64,000 nucleotides of DNA from Luteolibacter flavescens (GTDB taxonomy: Bacteria > Verrucomicrobiota > Verrucomicrobiia > Verrucomicrobiales > Akkermansiaceae): assembly GCF_025950085.1 (NCBI RefSeq), contig NZ_JAPDDS010000013.1:97806-161805 (forward strand), read 5' to 3'. How positions within the stretch are numbered: the stretch's first letter is position 1; every line of letters begins with the position of its first letter. Positions 25,047 through 33,112 of the stretch are shown here, piece after piece. The notes below the pieces were generated by a model that did no database searches, was not told the origin of the DNA, and was given only the letters and a program-made list of their open reading frames with translations. The position numbers and the translations under genes are program-made.

Positions 25047-25229
25047 TCAGACCCCGTGCTGGGTGGTGTGACGGGCGTACTGGATCTCAGCACCCTTCGG
25101 AATGAGGCGCTTGCGGCCCTTCTGACGGCGGCGCTTGATGATGTCGCGGCCGGCCTTGGTCGCCATGCGGGCGCGGAATCCGTGCTGACGCTTGCGGGTG
25201 CGCTTGGATGGCTGGAAGGTGCGTTTCAT
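25047..25229 (-). CDS. rpmH: 50S ribosomal protein L34, C-terminally extended
   Basis: This protein has 60 residues. Residues 1-44 are a standard L34 ([40 protein letters not shown]). A further 16 residues ([17 protein letters not shown]) follow; most bacterial L34 proteins end at 44-47. It is the first gene of the rpmH-rnpA-yidD-yidC block. dnaA and oriC, often beside rpmH, are not present here. Confidence 0.96.
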   Translation of the reverse strand: MKRTFQPSKRTRKRQHGFRARMATKAGRDIIKRRRQKGRKRLIPKGAEIQYARHTTQHGV

Positions 25230-25408
25230 GGCTGTCTCGGAAAAAAGGCGTTACTGGTATCCGCGCCGGGCGTCAGGCTCGGGCGGGCGCGCACTCTAGG
25301 AACCGAGGTTCGCTTGTCAATGCGCCAAATCCCCGGAATGGCGGAAATTTTTCCACGATGCCCTTGAAATGGCGTGCCGCTCCCCGGCGACCGTGCCACC
25401 GTCCGCGC

Positions 25409-25897
25409 GTGAGCCAAGGATCTTCGCCCAGCATCATCGCCAACCGGCCCAAGGTCGTGACCGCGACGATCGAGGACCTGCAAGGCCTGACGGATCTGGT
25501 GATGGATCTCTTTTCCGAGTCCGATGAATTCACCTCGAACCACGACGTGCAGGAGCGCGGGCTGGCACTGATCCTCGAGCAACCAAGCCGCGGCCGCATC
25601 TTCGTGGTGCGGAACGAGACCCGGATCATCGGCATGGTGAACCTTCTCTTCACCATTTCCACGGCCATGGGCGGCTTCGTCATCCTGATGGAAGACGTGA
25701 TCGTCCACCCGGCCCACCGCGGGCAGGGCTACGGCTCGATGCTGCTCGACCACGTGATCGAGTTCGCGAAGCAAAAGGACTTCAAGCGCATCACCCTGCT
25801 GACGGACAAGATCAGCGCGGAGTCGCAGAATTTCTTCCGCAAGAACGGCTTCGAGTATTCGAACATGATCCCCATGCGGCGGATCATCTCCGCCTGA
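25409..25897 (+). CDS. GNAT family N-acetyltransferase
   Basis: This protein has 162 residues. The acetyl-CoA binding motif A is clear: ILMEDVIVHPAHRGQGYGSMLLDHVIEFA, and motif B FFRKNGFEYS follows. The substrate is unknown. The GTG at 25409 gives a typical GNAT N-terminus; an upstream ATG would add about 20 residues of Arg/Pro-rich sequence. It is followed 5 bases later by the small membrane-protein gene, so both are probably co-transcribed. Confidence 0.85.
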   Translation: MSQGSSPSIIANRPKVVTATIEDLQGLTDLVMDLFSESDEFTSNHDVQERGLALILEQPSRGRIFVVRNETRIIGMVNLLFTISTAMGGFVILMEDVIVHPAHRGQGYGSMLLDHVIEFAKQKDFKRITLLTDKISAESQNFFRKNGFEYSNMIPMRRIISA

Positions 25898-25902
25898 GAG
25901 CG

Positions 25903-26175
25903 ATGAACCTGGGACTCATGCACCCCGCCGATGGCTTTGCCCTGGCGATGGTGGTGATCCTCGTTTTCAGCCTCGGCATCGTGGTGCTGCTCGCCGTGGG
26001 CATCTACCGCAGCGGAAAGCGCCGCCCGAGCGAGGCGGAAGATCTCATCGAAGAACTGCGCCTCGAGGAAGAGGCCGAGCGGCAGCGCCAAGACGAGCAG
26101 AAGCACCCTGCCTCCCCCACCCGCGACGAGGAACGCGAGCCATGGGAAAAAGAAGCGGACTGGTGGAAAAAATAA
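25903..26175 (+). CDS. small single-pass membrane protein
   Basis: This protein has 90 residues. One membrane helix lies at about residues 12-35 (FALAMVVILVFSLGIVVLLAVGIY). A highly charged Glu/Arg/Lys tail, probably cytoplasmic and helical, ends in EPWEKEADWWKK. No family is recognised. It begins 5 bases after the GNAT gene, suggesting a shared transcript. Confidence 0.62.
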   Translation: MNLGLMHPADGFALAMVVILVFSLGIVVLLAVGIYRSGKRRPSEAEDLIEELRLEEEAERQRQDEQKHPASPTRDEEREPWEKEADWWKK

Positions 26176-26265
26176 GGAGCAGGGGCGTCCCTCATCCCGT
26201 CCCCTCACCGATCGGGCCGACTTCAGCGGTTGTGATCGTCTTCCGCCCTCGGCTAGAAAACCCTC

Positions 26266-26787
26266 ATGATTCTCGAGCAACTCATGCTCCAGCACCGCGA
26301 CCCGAAGAGTGCGCTCGCTGTTGCATATCTGGCAGCACCAGATGCCTTCCCCGGCCTGCCCCGACGGATAGGCAACATCCGGGTGAAGCTGCTCAAGATT
26401 CCATCCTTTGAGCCCTGCACCGCTTGGACCCTTTTCGAAGATCAGGGCACCTTTTGCGTTCGTCGGATCGAATGGAATCAGCGAGAGGATCCCGAAACTT
26501 CACCGGGAGCTCAAGGCTCGGATGCGGCAATCAACTCCTCCATTGCGACCACCCTTCTTGATGGACTCACCGCACTCACCATTCCTGTCGCCCCGAAAAC
26601 AAGAGAAGCCGGCATCGACGGAGTGAGCTATTCGGTCATCATCGGGGATTATTGGTGCAATTCGGAGTTCGCGTGGTGGGTGGAGCCGCCCGAAGAATGG
26701 AAGAAACTCGCAATATGGTATGACCGCGCCATTGCCGCCTTTGAAGCAGTTCTCCCCGTCAGGACCCCGGAGAATCCCGAGGCGTAA
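26266..26787 (+). CDS. hypothetical soluble protein
   Basis: This protein has 173 residues with no signal peptide and no membrane segment. The C-terminal half is Trp-rich (FAWWVEPPEEWKKLAIWYDRAIAAFEAVLP). No family is recognised. The ATG at 26266 is the first in frame, and the protein has ordinary amino-acid composition, supporting a real gene. It is flanked by short intergenic stretches on both sides. Confidence 0.6.
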   Translation: MILEQLMLQHRDPKSALAVAYLAAPDAFPGLPRRIGNIRVKLLKIPSFEPCTAWTLFEDQGTFCVRRIEWNQREDPETSPGAQGSDAAINSSIATTLLDGLTALTIPVAPKTREAGIDGVSYSVIIGDYWCNSEFAWWVEPPEEWKKLAIWYDRAIAAFEAVLPVRTPENPEA

Positions 26788-26967
26788 AGCCGGAAGTTGC
26801 GACCGGGATTCAATTGAATAATCCTGCGGGATGCTGCGTCTCCCGAATCTGCGGGAGATACCGATGAAGCAGGATTCGCGGACGATAGGACCTTGTGCCT
26901 CCGGCCCAATCTCGGCATTGTTTATCTCACGAGATCATTTTCCCCGAGTATCAGGCCTTCCTCTTCC

Positions 26968-27879
26968 ATGTCCTCATCCCCACCTCGGAAAGCAGGCATT
27001 CACGTTTGGTTCGTGGTGACCTTGGCGATTGCCGTGCTGGCTGGGTATGGGACGGGCTCGATTCAGGAGCGCACCGGAACTGTGGCGAAGGAGTCGGATG
27101 ACAGCCCGGGCACGAAGGCGAGACAGAGGAGCGAGGAGAGCAGAGAAGCCAGACTCACGTCGCGCGATTTCTTGCAAGGGGCCCTTCGAGGGTCGATCGA
27201 CGGGCGGCAGCACTGGCGGCATGTCCGCTCGTTCACTGGGGAAGAGGTGAAGGCCGCCCTCGCCAAACTGCAGCGGTCCAGCGACCCGCTCAACGTCCAC
27301 CGGGATCTGGAAGAAATGCTCTTTTACCGGTGGGCGGAACTCGATCCGGTCGCGGCCAATGCGGAGGCGAAAGCGAGGTATCCGGAAAGATTTGCCACAA
27401 GTCGCAAGGCGGTGATCGCGGCGTGGATCAATCAAGGCGGGGCTATTGCAGCCTGGAACGCGGTGAAGAATGAGGGAGACATGTGGGACTGCACCCAGTC
27501 AGTCGGTGGAGAGGTCGCGGACATGCTGGTGGCCAGCCTTTCCGACGTCGATGACGCGACAGCCTTCAGGGAGGTGAAGCGCTTCGATGACGAGAACTGT
27601 GGTATCGCGCATCGCCTCTGCGAGGCCCGCGCGGCAAAGGCGGCGGAGACGCCCGAGGCCCGCGCCTCTTTCCTGGCCGCCGCAGCCACTCATCCCGATC
27701 CCTACGTGATCAGTTGCGCCCGGGATTACTTGTTCAAGGAGTGGGCGAAAAGAGACGCGGAGGAGGCAAGGGCGGCAGCGATGGCCATGACTCTAGATTA
27801 TGACGCCCGTCAGTCGGTGCTCTGGAAGATCGAATCCGTGAAACAGGACGCGGAAAGAGCCAACGGCGAGTCCCGATGA
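26968..27879 (+). CDS. membrane-anchored helical-repeat protein, upstream paralogue
   Basis: This protein has 303 residues with an N-terminal membrane anchor (VWFVVTLAIAVLAGYGTGS). The body shows weak repeats with a Trp/Ala...Asp-Pro...Ala pattern (RWAELDPVAANAEAKARYP, AAWINQGGAIAAWNAVK, FKEWAKRDAEEARAAA). This is an alpha-helical repeat style common in uncharacterised Verrucomicrobia proteins. The stop overlaps the next gene's ATG by 4 bases. The two proteins share topology and repeat style. The function is unknown; a periplasmic scaffold role is conceivable. Confidence 0.65.
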   Translation: MSSSPPRKAGIHVWFVVTLAIAVLAGYGTGSIQERTGTVAKESDDSPGTKARQRSEESREARLTSRDFLQGALRGSIDGRQHWRHVRSFTGEEVKAALAKLQRSSDPLNVHRDLEEMLFYRWAELDPVAANAEAKARYPERFATSRKAVIAAWINQGGAIAAWNAVKNEGDMWDCTQSVGGEVADMLVASLSDVDDATAFREVKRFDDENCGIAHRLCEARAAKAAETPEARASFLAAAATHPDPYVISCARDYLFKEWAKRDAEEARAAAMAMTLDYDARQSVLWKIESVKQDAERANGESR

Positions 27880-29150
27880 AGTCCGACGTCATGTCTCGAC
27901 TGCTGATGATCTGCGCTGTCGCCGCGGCATTCGCCACGGGCTACACGACCTCGCGCGTCTCATCGGGAGGCCGCGATTCCGGCGCGGATTCGGCAGGAAA
28001 TCCATCGCCCTCGCGGGAGTCCGACTCCAGGGCGGCAGCAAGCCATTCGACCGAAGACCGCCCGTGGAAAGAAGTGCAGCAACGGATCGTCTCGCGATGG
28101 GAGGCATCACCGGGGATCACGGTGGATTTCGAACTGCGGGATGAAACGGAGAGAGCCCTGGAGCGGATCCCACCCGAAGATCTGGAGACCTGGATGCGGA
28201 ATCTCCGGTCAACTATGTGGACGGACAGAGACGAGGATGTGCCGTACGAACTCTGCAGGATGCTCCTGAAGGTGCTGGCCCAGCGAGGCGGCGGCGACTT
28301 CATCCAGGCGCTGAACCGGAACCCGATGGAACATGACCAAGACGACGTGAGCGAAGCAATGGGCCACTGGATCACCCACGATCCCGCAGCGGCGCTCGAT
28401 TGGCTGGCGGGCGAGGTGCCGGAGGTGATCTCGGAAGACCTCGATGATCATCGAGCAGATGCCTTGATCACCCTCGCCGGGAGGGACCCCGTGGAGTTCG
28501 AGAAGCGATTTGACCGCGAGACCGACCCGGATCTTCGGGAAGTCGCCCAGGAGGCCCATGCCCGCCTGTGGGGAACGCCGGAAGAGCGTGACGAGCTATT
28601 GGCACGGGCGGAGACAGCCTCCCATGGCGAAGCGATGGCGATCCGGGAAGGCGTGCTAATGCGCGAAGGAATGGAGGATCCGGAGCAGGCATTTGCGACC
28701 TTGGCGGCGCTGGAGATTTCTCCCGAGGACCGCGATGACTTGGACGAGCGACTCGTGTCCTCGCTTTTTTACTGGAATCCGTTTACCCGAGAAAAAATCG
28801 ACCGCTCCGCAGTGATGCGAGCATGGACGACACGGCACCCGGATGACGAGCTACCCGGGAGCATTCTCGGGGGATTCTCAGACTGGAGCAGGAGCGATCC
28901 GAACGGGAGTATAACTTGGCTCGCAGAGCTGCCGCCCGGAAATCAATACGACACACTCGCAAAGACCCTCATCGAAACCGGGACCCGGGAGCACGAGGGA
29001 GTCGCCAGCGTGATCGAGCGCATCAGCGACGAGGAAATCCGGGCGGAAATGCTGCGGCGATTGAAGGAGTCGTGGCAGGCCGACAATCCCGATGCCGCGG
29101 CGGCGTGGGAAAGCGGATTGCCGGAGAAAGATCGGGCGGGATTGGAATGA
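27876..29150 (+). CDS. membrane-anchored helical-repeat protein, downstream paralogue
   Basis: This protein has 424 residues with an N-terminal anchor or signal (LLMICAVAAAFATGYTTSRV). The body contains the same kind of repeats as its upstream neighbour: HWITHDPAAALDWLAGEVPE, WSRSDPNGSITWLAELPPG and WQADNPDAAAAWESGLPEKD. It is strongly acidic. Translation is probably coupled to the upstream gene by the ATGA overlap at 27876-27879. No enzymatic motif is visible. Confidence 0.65.
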   Translation: MKSDVMSRLLMICAVAAAFATGYTTSRVSSGGRDSGADSAGNPSPSRESDSRAAASHSTEDRPWKEVQQRIVSRWEASPGITVDFELRDETERALERIPPEDLETWMRNLRSTMWTDRDEDVPYELCRMLLKVLAQRGGGDFIQALNRNPMEHDQDDVSEAMGHWITHDPAAALDWLAGEVPEVISEDLDDHRADALITLAGRDPVEFEKRFDRETDPDLREVAQEAHARLWGTPEERDELLARAETASHGEAMAIREGVLMREGMEDPEQAFATLAALEISPEDRDDLDERLVSSLFYWNPFTREKIDRSAVMRAWTTRHPDDELPGSILGGFSDWSRSDPNGSITWLAELPPGNQYDTLAKTLIETGTREHEGVASVIERISDEEIRAEMLRRLKESWQADNPDAAAAWESGLPEKDRAGLE

Positions 29151-29233
29151 GGAACCAATCGGGAGACGGGCATGATTTTCAGGGATGGCTCCGGAAGGGA
29201 ATCCACGTCCCGGACCATTGTTAGACCGCGGGG

Positions 29234-30121
29234 CTAATCTTCCATCGCCCTTGCCTGCGAGCCCATCTTGTCCACGCCGGTCCAGTCCTCGTCCGGCCGT
29301 GCGGTCAGCTCGATGACCTCGCTGCCGCGAGCCGTGATCCAGCCGCGGGATTGCCAGTCGGAGAACCAGCGCTGCACGTCTTCCGGACCCGGCTCGGGTT
29401 CGACGGGATCGGCGAAGAGCGCTTCGAGACTCCGGCCTTCCTTCAATCTCTCCAGCAAGACGAACTCCACGGCATCGAGCCGCACGCGGCGGGCACGTCC
29501 ATCCGGACCGCGCCACACGGCGAGGCGGACGGGCGACTCGCCCTGCGGGGAAAAAGCATCCCATTCAAAGCAATCGTCCGCGGGCACGGGGAGCGCCATG
29601 AGGCGGACGTGCGGCTGGAGTTCCAGCACCTCGGTGGCGATGCGCTCGGGCGGCAGGGGCTCGCGCCCGGCAGCCTCGTAGATCTCCATGCAGGCATACT
29701 CGATCCCGGCGATGGCGGAGAACCAGCGCTGACGGTCTTCATCAAGTCCATCCCAACCCGCGACGAACTTCGACATCGAGCGCCCGAGATGCCGCAGCGT
29801 GTAGCTGCCGGACGGGCATGCCTGGAGGTAGGCCTCCAGCAACTCCCAGAATTTCTCCTCGCCCGCCATCCGGCGCAGCACGGGAAAATCCTCCGCCACG
29901 GAATCCAGCACGCGGAACCAGTACTGGCGGTGGTAAAGCTCCAGGCGCTCCGCGGAAGACAGGCTCGCGGTCGGCTTCATCAGCCGGTCGGCCGTGGCGA
30001 GGAAGTCCGGCGAATGCCCCTCGTCGGTCGGCGGCAGCTCCGTGCTCCGCCGGCTGGTGCCGCGCAGGGGTAGCTGCAGCGCGGCGAAAAACTCCCGCTG
30101 GATTTCCTCAAGCGGCTTCAT
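29234..30121 (-). CDS. HvfC/BufC-type partner of the MNIO enzyme (DUF2063)
   Basis: This protein has 295 residues. The N-terminal DUF2063 region is diagnostic: REFFAALQLPLRG, YHRQYWFRVLDSVAEDFPVLRRMAGEEKFWELLEAYLQACP and SYTLRHLGRSMSKFV. In characterised systems this partner binds the precursor peptide and presents it to the MNIO enzyme. The ATG at 30121 overlaps the MNIO gene by 14 bases, so both are co-translated. The C-terminal part has a helix-turn-helix-like region (LKEGRSLEALFADPVEPEPGPEDVQRWFSDWQSRGWI), as in related proteins. Confidence 0.88.
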   Translation of the reverse strand: MKPLEEIQREFFAALQLPLRGTSRRSTELPPTDEGHSPDFLATADRLMKPTASLSSAERLELYHRQYWFRVLDSVAEDFPVLRRMAGEEKFWELLEAYLQACPSGSYTLRHLGRSMSKFVAGWDGLDEDRQRWFSAIAGIEYACMEIYEAAGREPLPPERIATEVLELQPHVRLMALPVPADDCFEWDAFSPQGESPVRLAVWRGPDGRARRVRLDAVEFVLLERLKEGRSLEALFADPVEPEPGPEDVQRWFSDWQSRGWITARGSEVIELTARPDEDWTGVDKMGSQARAMED

Positions 30122-30971
30122 CGTTCGCGCGTTTGGCCAAGGCGGCTTCGCGCCAGGTCTCGGACTTCCTTGCCTCCGTCCACACCTCGTCAAAGGACGG
30201 GATGCGTCCGTCCCACTCCAGCAGCGTGGCCACGGGCCCACTGCGCTCGATGGCTCGTTCGTAAAGCTTCCACACCGGGTCGATGACCGGGTGATCGTGC
30301 GTGTCCACGATAAAGCGCTCGTAGCGCGAGTGCCCCGCGATGTGGATCTGCGCCACACGCTCCGGCGGCACGAAATTCACGTAATCCAGCGGCTCGAAGA
30401 CATTGTTCACCGAGGAGACATAGATGTTGTTCACGTCTAACAGGATACCGACGTCGGCCGCCTCCGCGACCTCCGCGAGGAATTCCCACTCGGTCATTTC
30501 GTCGCCATTGAATTCGCCGTAGCTGCTCACGTTCTCGACCGCCAGCGGCACCTCAAGGAAGTCTTGGGCGATGCGCAGATTCTCCGCCGTCTTCCTCACC
30601 GCTTCGAAGGTGAAGGGAATGGGCAGCAGGTCATGGCTCATGGTGCCATCCACGCTGCCCCAGCAAAGGTGGTCGGAGATCCACGGCGTTTTCGTCCGGC
30701 GGATCAAGCGCTTCAGCCGGCGCAGGTGGTCGAAATTGATGCCGCCCGCATTCCCCGGATACATGCCCACGCCGTGCTGCACGACGCGGTATTGGTCGAG
30801 GATGCGATCCAGCACCGCGAGCGGACGCCCGCCTTCCACCATGTAATTCTCCGAGATGATCTCGAACCACCCGACGGACGGCTTTTCAGCCAGGATGTGG
30901 GCGTAGTGCGGCACCCGCAGGCCGATGCCCGTGGCCAATTCCACGCCGGAAGTAAATCGGGGGTCGCTCAT
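30108..30971 (-). CDS. bufB: multinuclear non-heme iron oxidase (MNIO, DUF692/UPF0276)
   Basis: This TIM-barrel enzyme of 287 residues uses two or three iron ions to modify Cys (or Asp/Asn) residues of precursor peptides. Family residues are in place: GIGLRVPHY, EIISENYM (Glu/Asn), QHGVGMYP, SDHLCW (99-104), ENVSSYG (146-152), LLDVNNIYVS (178-186), IHIAGHSR (209-216) and VDTHDHPV (222-229), carrying the His/Asp/Glu metal ligands. It is downstream of the exported Cys-repeat peptide and a terminator, and overlaps the HvfC-type partner gene. The symbol follows the bufferin nomenclature for the family; whether the product is a true bufferin is uncertain. Confidence 0.92.
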   Translation of the reverse strand: MSDPRFTSGVELATGIGLRVPHYAHILAEKPSVGWFEIISENYMVEGGRPLAVLDRILDQYRVVQHGVGMYPGNAGGINFDHLRRLKRLIRRTKTPWISDHLCWGSVDGTMSHDLLPIPFTFEAVRKTAENLRIAQDFLEVPLAVENVSSYGEFNGDEMTEWEFLAEVAEAADVGILLDVNNIYVSSVNNVFEPLDYVNFVPPERVAQIHIAGHSRYERFIVDTHDHPVIDPVWKLYERAIERSGPVATLLEWDGRIPSFDEVWTEARKSETWREAALAKRANDEAA

Positions 30972-31000
30972 GCGTCGGGGCGAGACGGATCAGGGCACGG

Positions 31001-31033
31001 AAAAACCCCGCGGCACGTATGACAGCCGCGGGG
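31001..31033 (-). terminator. intrinsic terminator between precursor peptide and MNIO gene
   Basis: The perfect 9-bp stem CCCCGCGGC/GCCGCGGGG has a 10-base loop. Read on the minus strand it is followed by TTTTT. It lies 20 bases after the precursor stop and 29 bases before the MNIO start. Partial read-through would give much more precursor than enzyme. Confidence 0.85.
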
Positions 31034-31053
31034 CATTCCATGGCGGGATCAGG

Positions 31054-31359
31054 TCAGAGGATTTCCTTCTCTTCCTTTTCCTTCTCCTTTTCCTTACCGG
31101 GGCAGTCGTCCTTCTCCTTGTCGCCGGAGACGATGGTTTCTTCCTTCTTCTCCTTGTCCTTCTCCTTGCCCGGGCAGTCGTCCTTGTCCTTATCCTTGTC
31201 GCCGGAGACGATCACCTCCTCCTTCTTCTCCTTGTCCTTGCCGGGGCAGTCGTCCTTATCCTTGTCCTTGTCGCCGGGGATGTAGGCGGCGGAGGCGACG
31301 GTGCCAGCGGCGAAGACTCCGGCGAGTGCGGCGGTCACAAGGGCATTGGTAGCTTTCAT
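31054..31359 (-). CDS. exported Cys-repeat precursor peptide of the MNIO cluster
   Basis: This peptide has 101 residues. The signal peptide is about 25 residues (MKATNALVTAALAGVFAAG...ASA). The mature part is almost entirely Lys, Asp and Glu with three near-identical repeats of the type GDKDKDKDDCPGK. The only cysteines are C38, C62 and C86, exactly 24 residues apart; in the DNA a core recurs with a 72-base period. MNIO enzymes with HvfC-type partners convert such cysteines in exported precursors, as in bufferins that bind copper. Here the core does not look like the DUF2282 family. The ATG at 31359 places the signal peptide at the start. Intergenic terminator and gene order support one operon with the enzyme. 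Confidence 0.85.
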   Translation of the reverse strand: MKATNALVTAALAGVFAAGTVASAAYIPGDKDKDKDDCPGKDKEKKEEVIVSGDKDKDKDDCPGKEKDKEKKEETIVSGDKEKDDCPGKEKEKEKEEKEIL

Positions 31360-31520
31360 GGGTTGGTTGGATTTGATGTGGTTTTGAGCAGCCATGGGAC
31401 AAACGCGACCCGAGGCCAGACGATACGATTCCCCGCCTCGTGGATTATTCCAGTGATTTCCGTGTCGCGCTGGAGATACCCTCAAGTAAGGCACGAAAAG
31501 TTTTCGCCTGTTGTCCCTGC

Positions 31521-32444
31521 ATGCGCCAATTTCAGGTCATGGTCGTGCGCCCCTTGAATCCCGGCGAGGTAGATGCCGTGGCAGAACTGATCCACCGATC
31601 CACCAACGATTGGTACAAGAAGTCCCTCGGCAGGGAGATCTTCAGCGGACGGCCGCGCGACTGCCGGATCTTTCCGGAAACCTACGAGTCACTCGACCCC
31701 GGCTGCGGGCTGGTGGTGGAGCTGGATGGGAAGCTCGCGGGCGTGTGCTTCTACCACCCGCGCGAGACGCACGTGGGCGTGGGAATCATGGCGGTAGCAC
31801 CGGAATACGCGCGGCAGGGAGTCGCCCGCATGCTGCTGGACAAGGTGCTGGCAGAGGCCGGGACGCTGCCGGTGCGCCTCGTCTCCAGTGCGATGAATCT
31901 CGATTCCTACTCGCTCTACACCCGCGCGGGATTCGGCGCCGTGATGGCGTATCAGGACATGCGCATCCCCTCGGACGCGCCGCTGCCGCCGGTGCCGATG
32001 ACTCATGGCAGCGTCCGCCCCGCGACCACCGCGGATCTCTTTCCCATGGTTGATCTCGAGGAAAATCTGGCGGGCATCCGCCGGGCGAAGGACCTCGCGC
32101 ACTTCATCCAGAATCCCGGCGGGCACTGGCGAACCATGGTGTATCGCGACCAATCCGGGAAAATCGACGGCTGGCTCACGTCGGTCGATCACGCGGGCTG
32201 CCGGATGATCGGTCCCGGGGTGATGGCGGACGAGCACGTGGCGCTGGCGCTGCTGCACGCCCAGCTCTCCGTGCCGCGCGGCGGGTGGCCGATCTTCCTG
32301 GTGCCAACCCACGAATCCTACATGATCGCCGAGCTCTATCGCTGGGGCGCGCGGAATGTGGAGCTGCACCTGATGCAGGTCCGCGGGCCCTACACGCAGC
32401 CGACCGGACTGGTGATGCCGAGCTTCCTGCCGGAGAGCGGTTGA
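31521..32444 (+). CDS. GNAT-type acetyltransferase, tandem domain
   Basis: This protein has 307 residues. The first GNAT domain contains VGIMAVAPEYARQGVARMLLDKVLAEAG and LYTRAGFGAVMAYQDM. The second half (VRPATTADLFPMVDLEENLAGIRRAKDLAHF... WLTSVDHAGCRMIGPG) has the fold but a degenerate acetyl-CoA motif. The ATG at 31521 or one at 31539 are both possible; an earlier in-frame ATG adds Cys-rich non-family sequence. The gene is divergent from the precursor peptide gene, with about 160 bases between the two starts. Confidence 0.78.
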   Translation: MRQFQVMVVRPLNPGEVDAVAELIHRSTNDWYKKSLGREIFSGRPRDCRIFPETYESLDPGCGLVVELDGKLAGVCFYHPRETHVGVGIMAVAPEYARQGVARMLLDKVLAEAGTLPVRLVSSAMNLDSYSLYTRAGFGAVMAYQDMRIPSDAPLPPVPMTHGSVRPATTADLFPMVDLEENLAGIRRAKDLAHFIQNPGGHWRTMVYRDQSGKIDGWLTSVDHAGCRMIGPGVMADEHVALALLHAQLSVPRGGWPIFLVPTHESYMIAELYRWGARNVELHLMQVRGPYTQPTGLVMPSFLPESG

Positions 32445-32449
32445 GAGGG

Positions 32450-32851
32450 TCAGTGCGGGTGATCCCGCTGCCATGCGATGAAGCGAGCGAAGTCGTCGCG
32501 CCGCGCGACCAAGCGGTGGTGCAGGCTTCCGGAGCGGATCGATTTGATAGGCTTGGTGCGGCGCATCTTTGTGAAGACCGGTGAGAGGAGTTCGATCCTG
32601 TCTTCGAAGACCTCGAAATAAGTTCGACCCCGGGCAATCACACCCAATGCGATGTTAGCCACGCCCGAAAAAAGGATTGCCCAAGCGGCGACGGGATTGA
32701 AATCGATGATCCTGACTCCGCAGTCCACCATGATCAGCCCGGCAATCGCAAGGCCGATGGAGTAGGCCAAACCGAACCTCACTCGCATCACCAGATTGTT
32801 ACCGAACTCGGGAGATGGCCCGGAAGATTGGGGAGATTGATAGGGATTCAA
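32450..32851 (-). CDS. small membrane protein of unknown function
   Basis: This protein has 133 residues. Two membrane segments lie at about residues 26-45 and 52-72, followed by a soluble PH-like C-terminus (RTYFEVFEDRIELLSPVFTKMRRTKPIKSIRS). The N-terminal MNPYQSPQS motif is frequent in small Verrucomicrobia and Planctomycetes membrane proteins. The stop lies 5 bases from the convergent GNAT stop. The function is unknown. Confidence 0.65.
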   Translation of the reverse strand: MNPYQSPQSSGPSPEFGNNLVMRVRFGLAYSIGLAIAGLIMVDCGVRIIDFNPVAAWAILFSGVANIALGVIARGRTYFEVFEDRIELLSPVFTKMRRTKPIKSIRSGSLHHRLVARRDDFARFIAWQRDHPH

Positions 32852-32960
32852 TACGTCAGGACTTTAACGCAAGTCGCCGCGGGTGGCAATTCATCCGGTG
32901 GTGCGGGTGAAGAGGACGGCGGTCGGTGATCGCAGCTTTAATAAACAGCGCCCATTTCCG

Positions 32961-33045
32961 CCGCCCCTGCCGGGGCGGGTTGATTTTTCCACGGTATGTC
33001 CGGTGGCTCACGCCACCGGCTACACTCCCGTGTCCCTCCGGGACA
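32961..33045. repeat. cluster of three intergenic hairpins (REP-like)
   Basis: Three perfect small palindromes follow one another: CCGCCCC/GGGGCGG (32961-32978), CCGGTGGC/GCCACCGG (33000-33019) and TGTCCC/GGGACA (33031-33045). The first is followed by GTTGATTTTT. The unit lies in the 260-base gap between two minus-strand genes. Such multi-hairpin units are typical of REP-type repeats. Confidence 0.6.
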
Positions 33046-33112
33046 GAAAGGCATTCACATGTATTCGGAGTAGATGCCACCACTTGGCCCCCGCCCGGCC
33101 CTGTGCCAGCCG

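Noticed and set aside
31054..31359. CRISPR-like array suggested by the regular 72-base repeats
   Set aside because: Repeats are in-frame coding units of one peptide with no conserved spacer boundaries and no cas genes.
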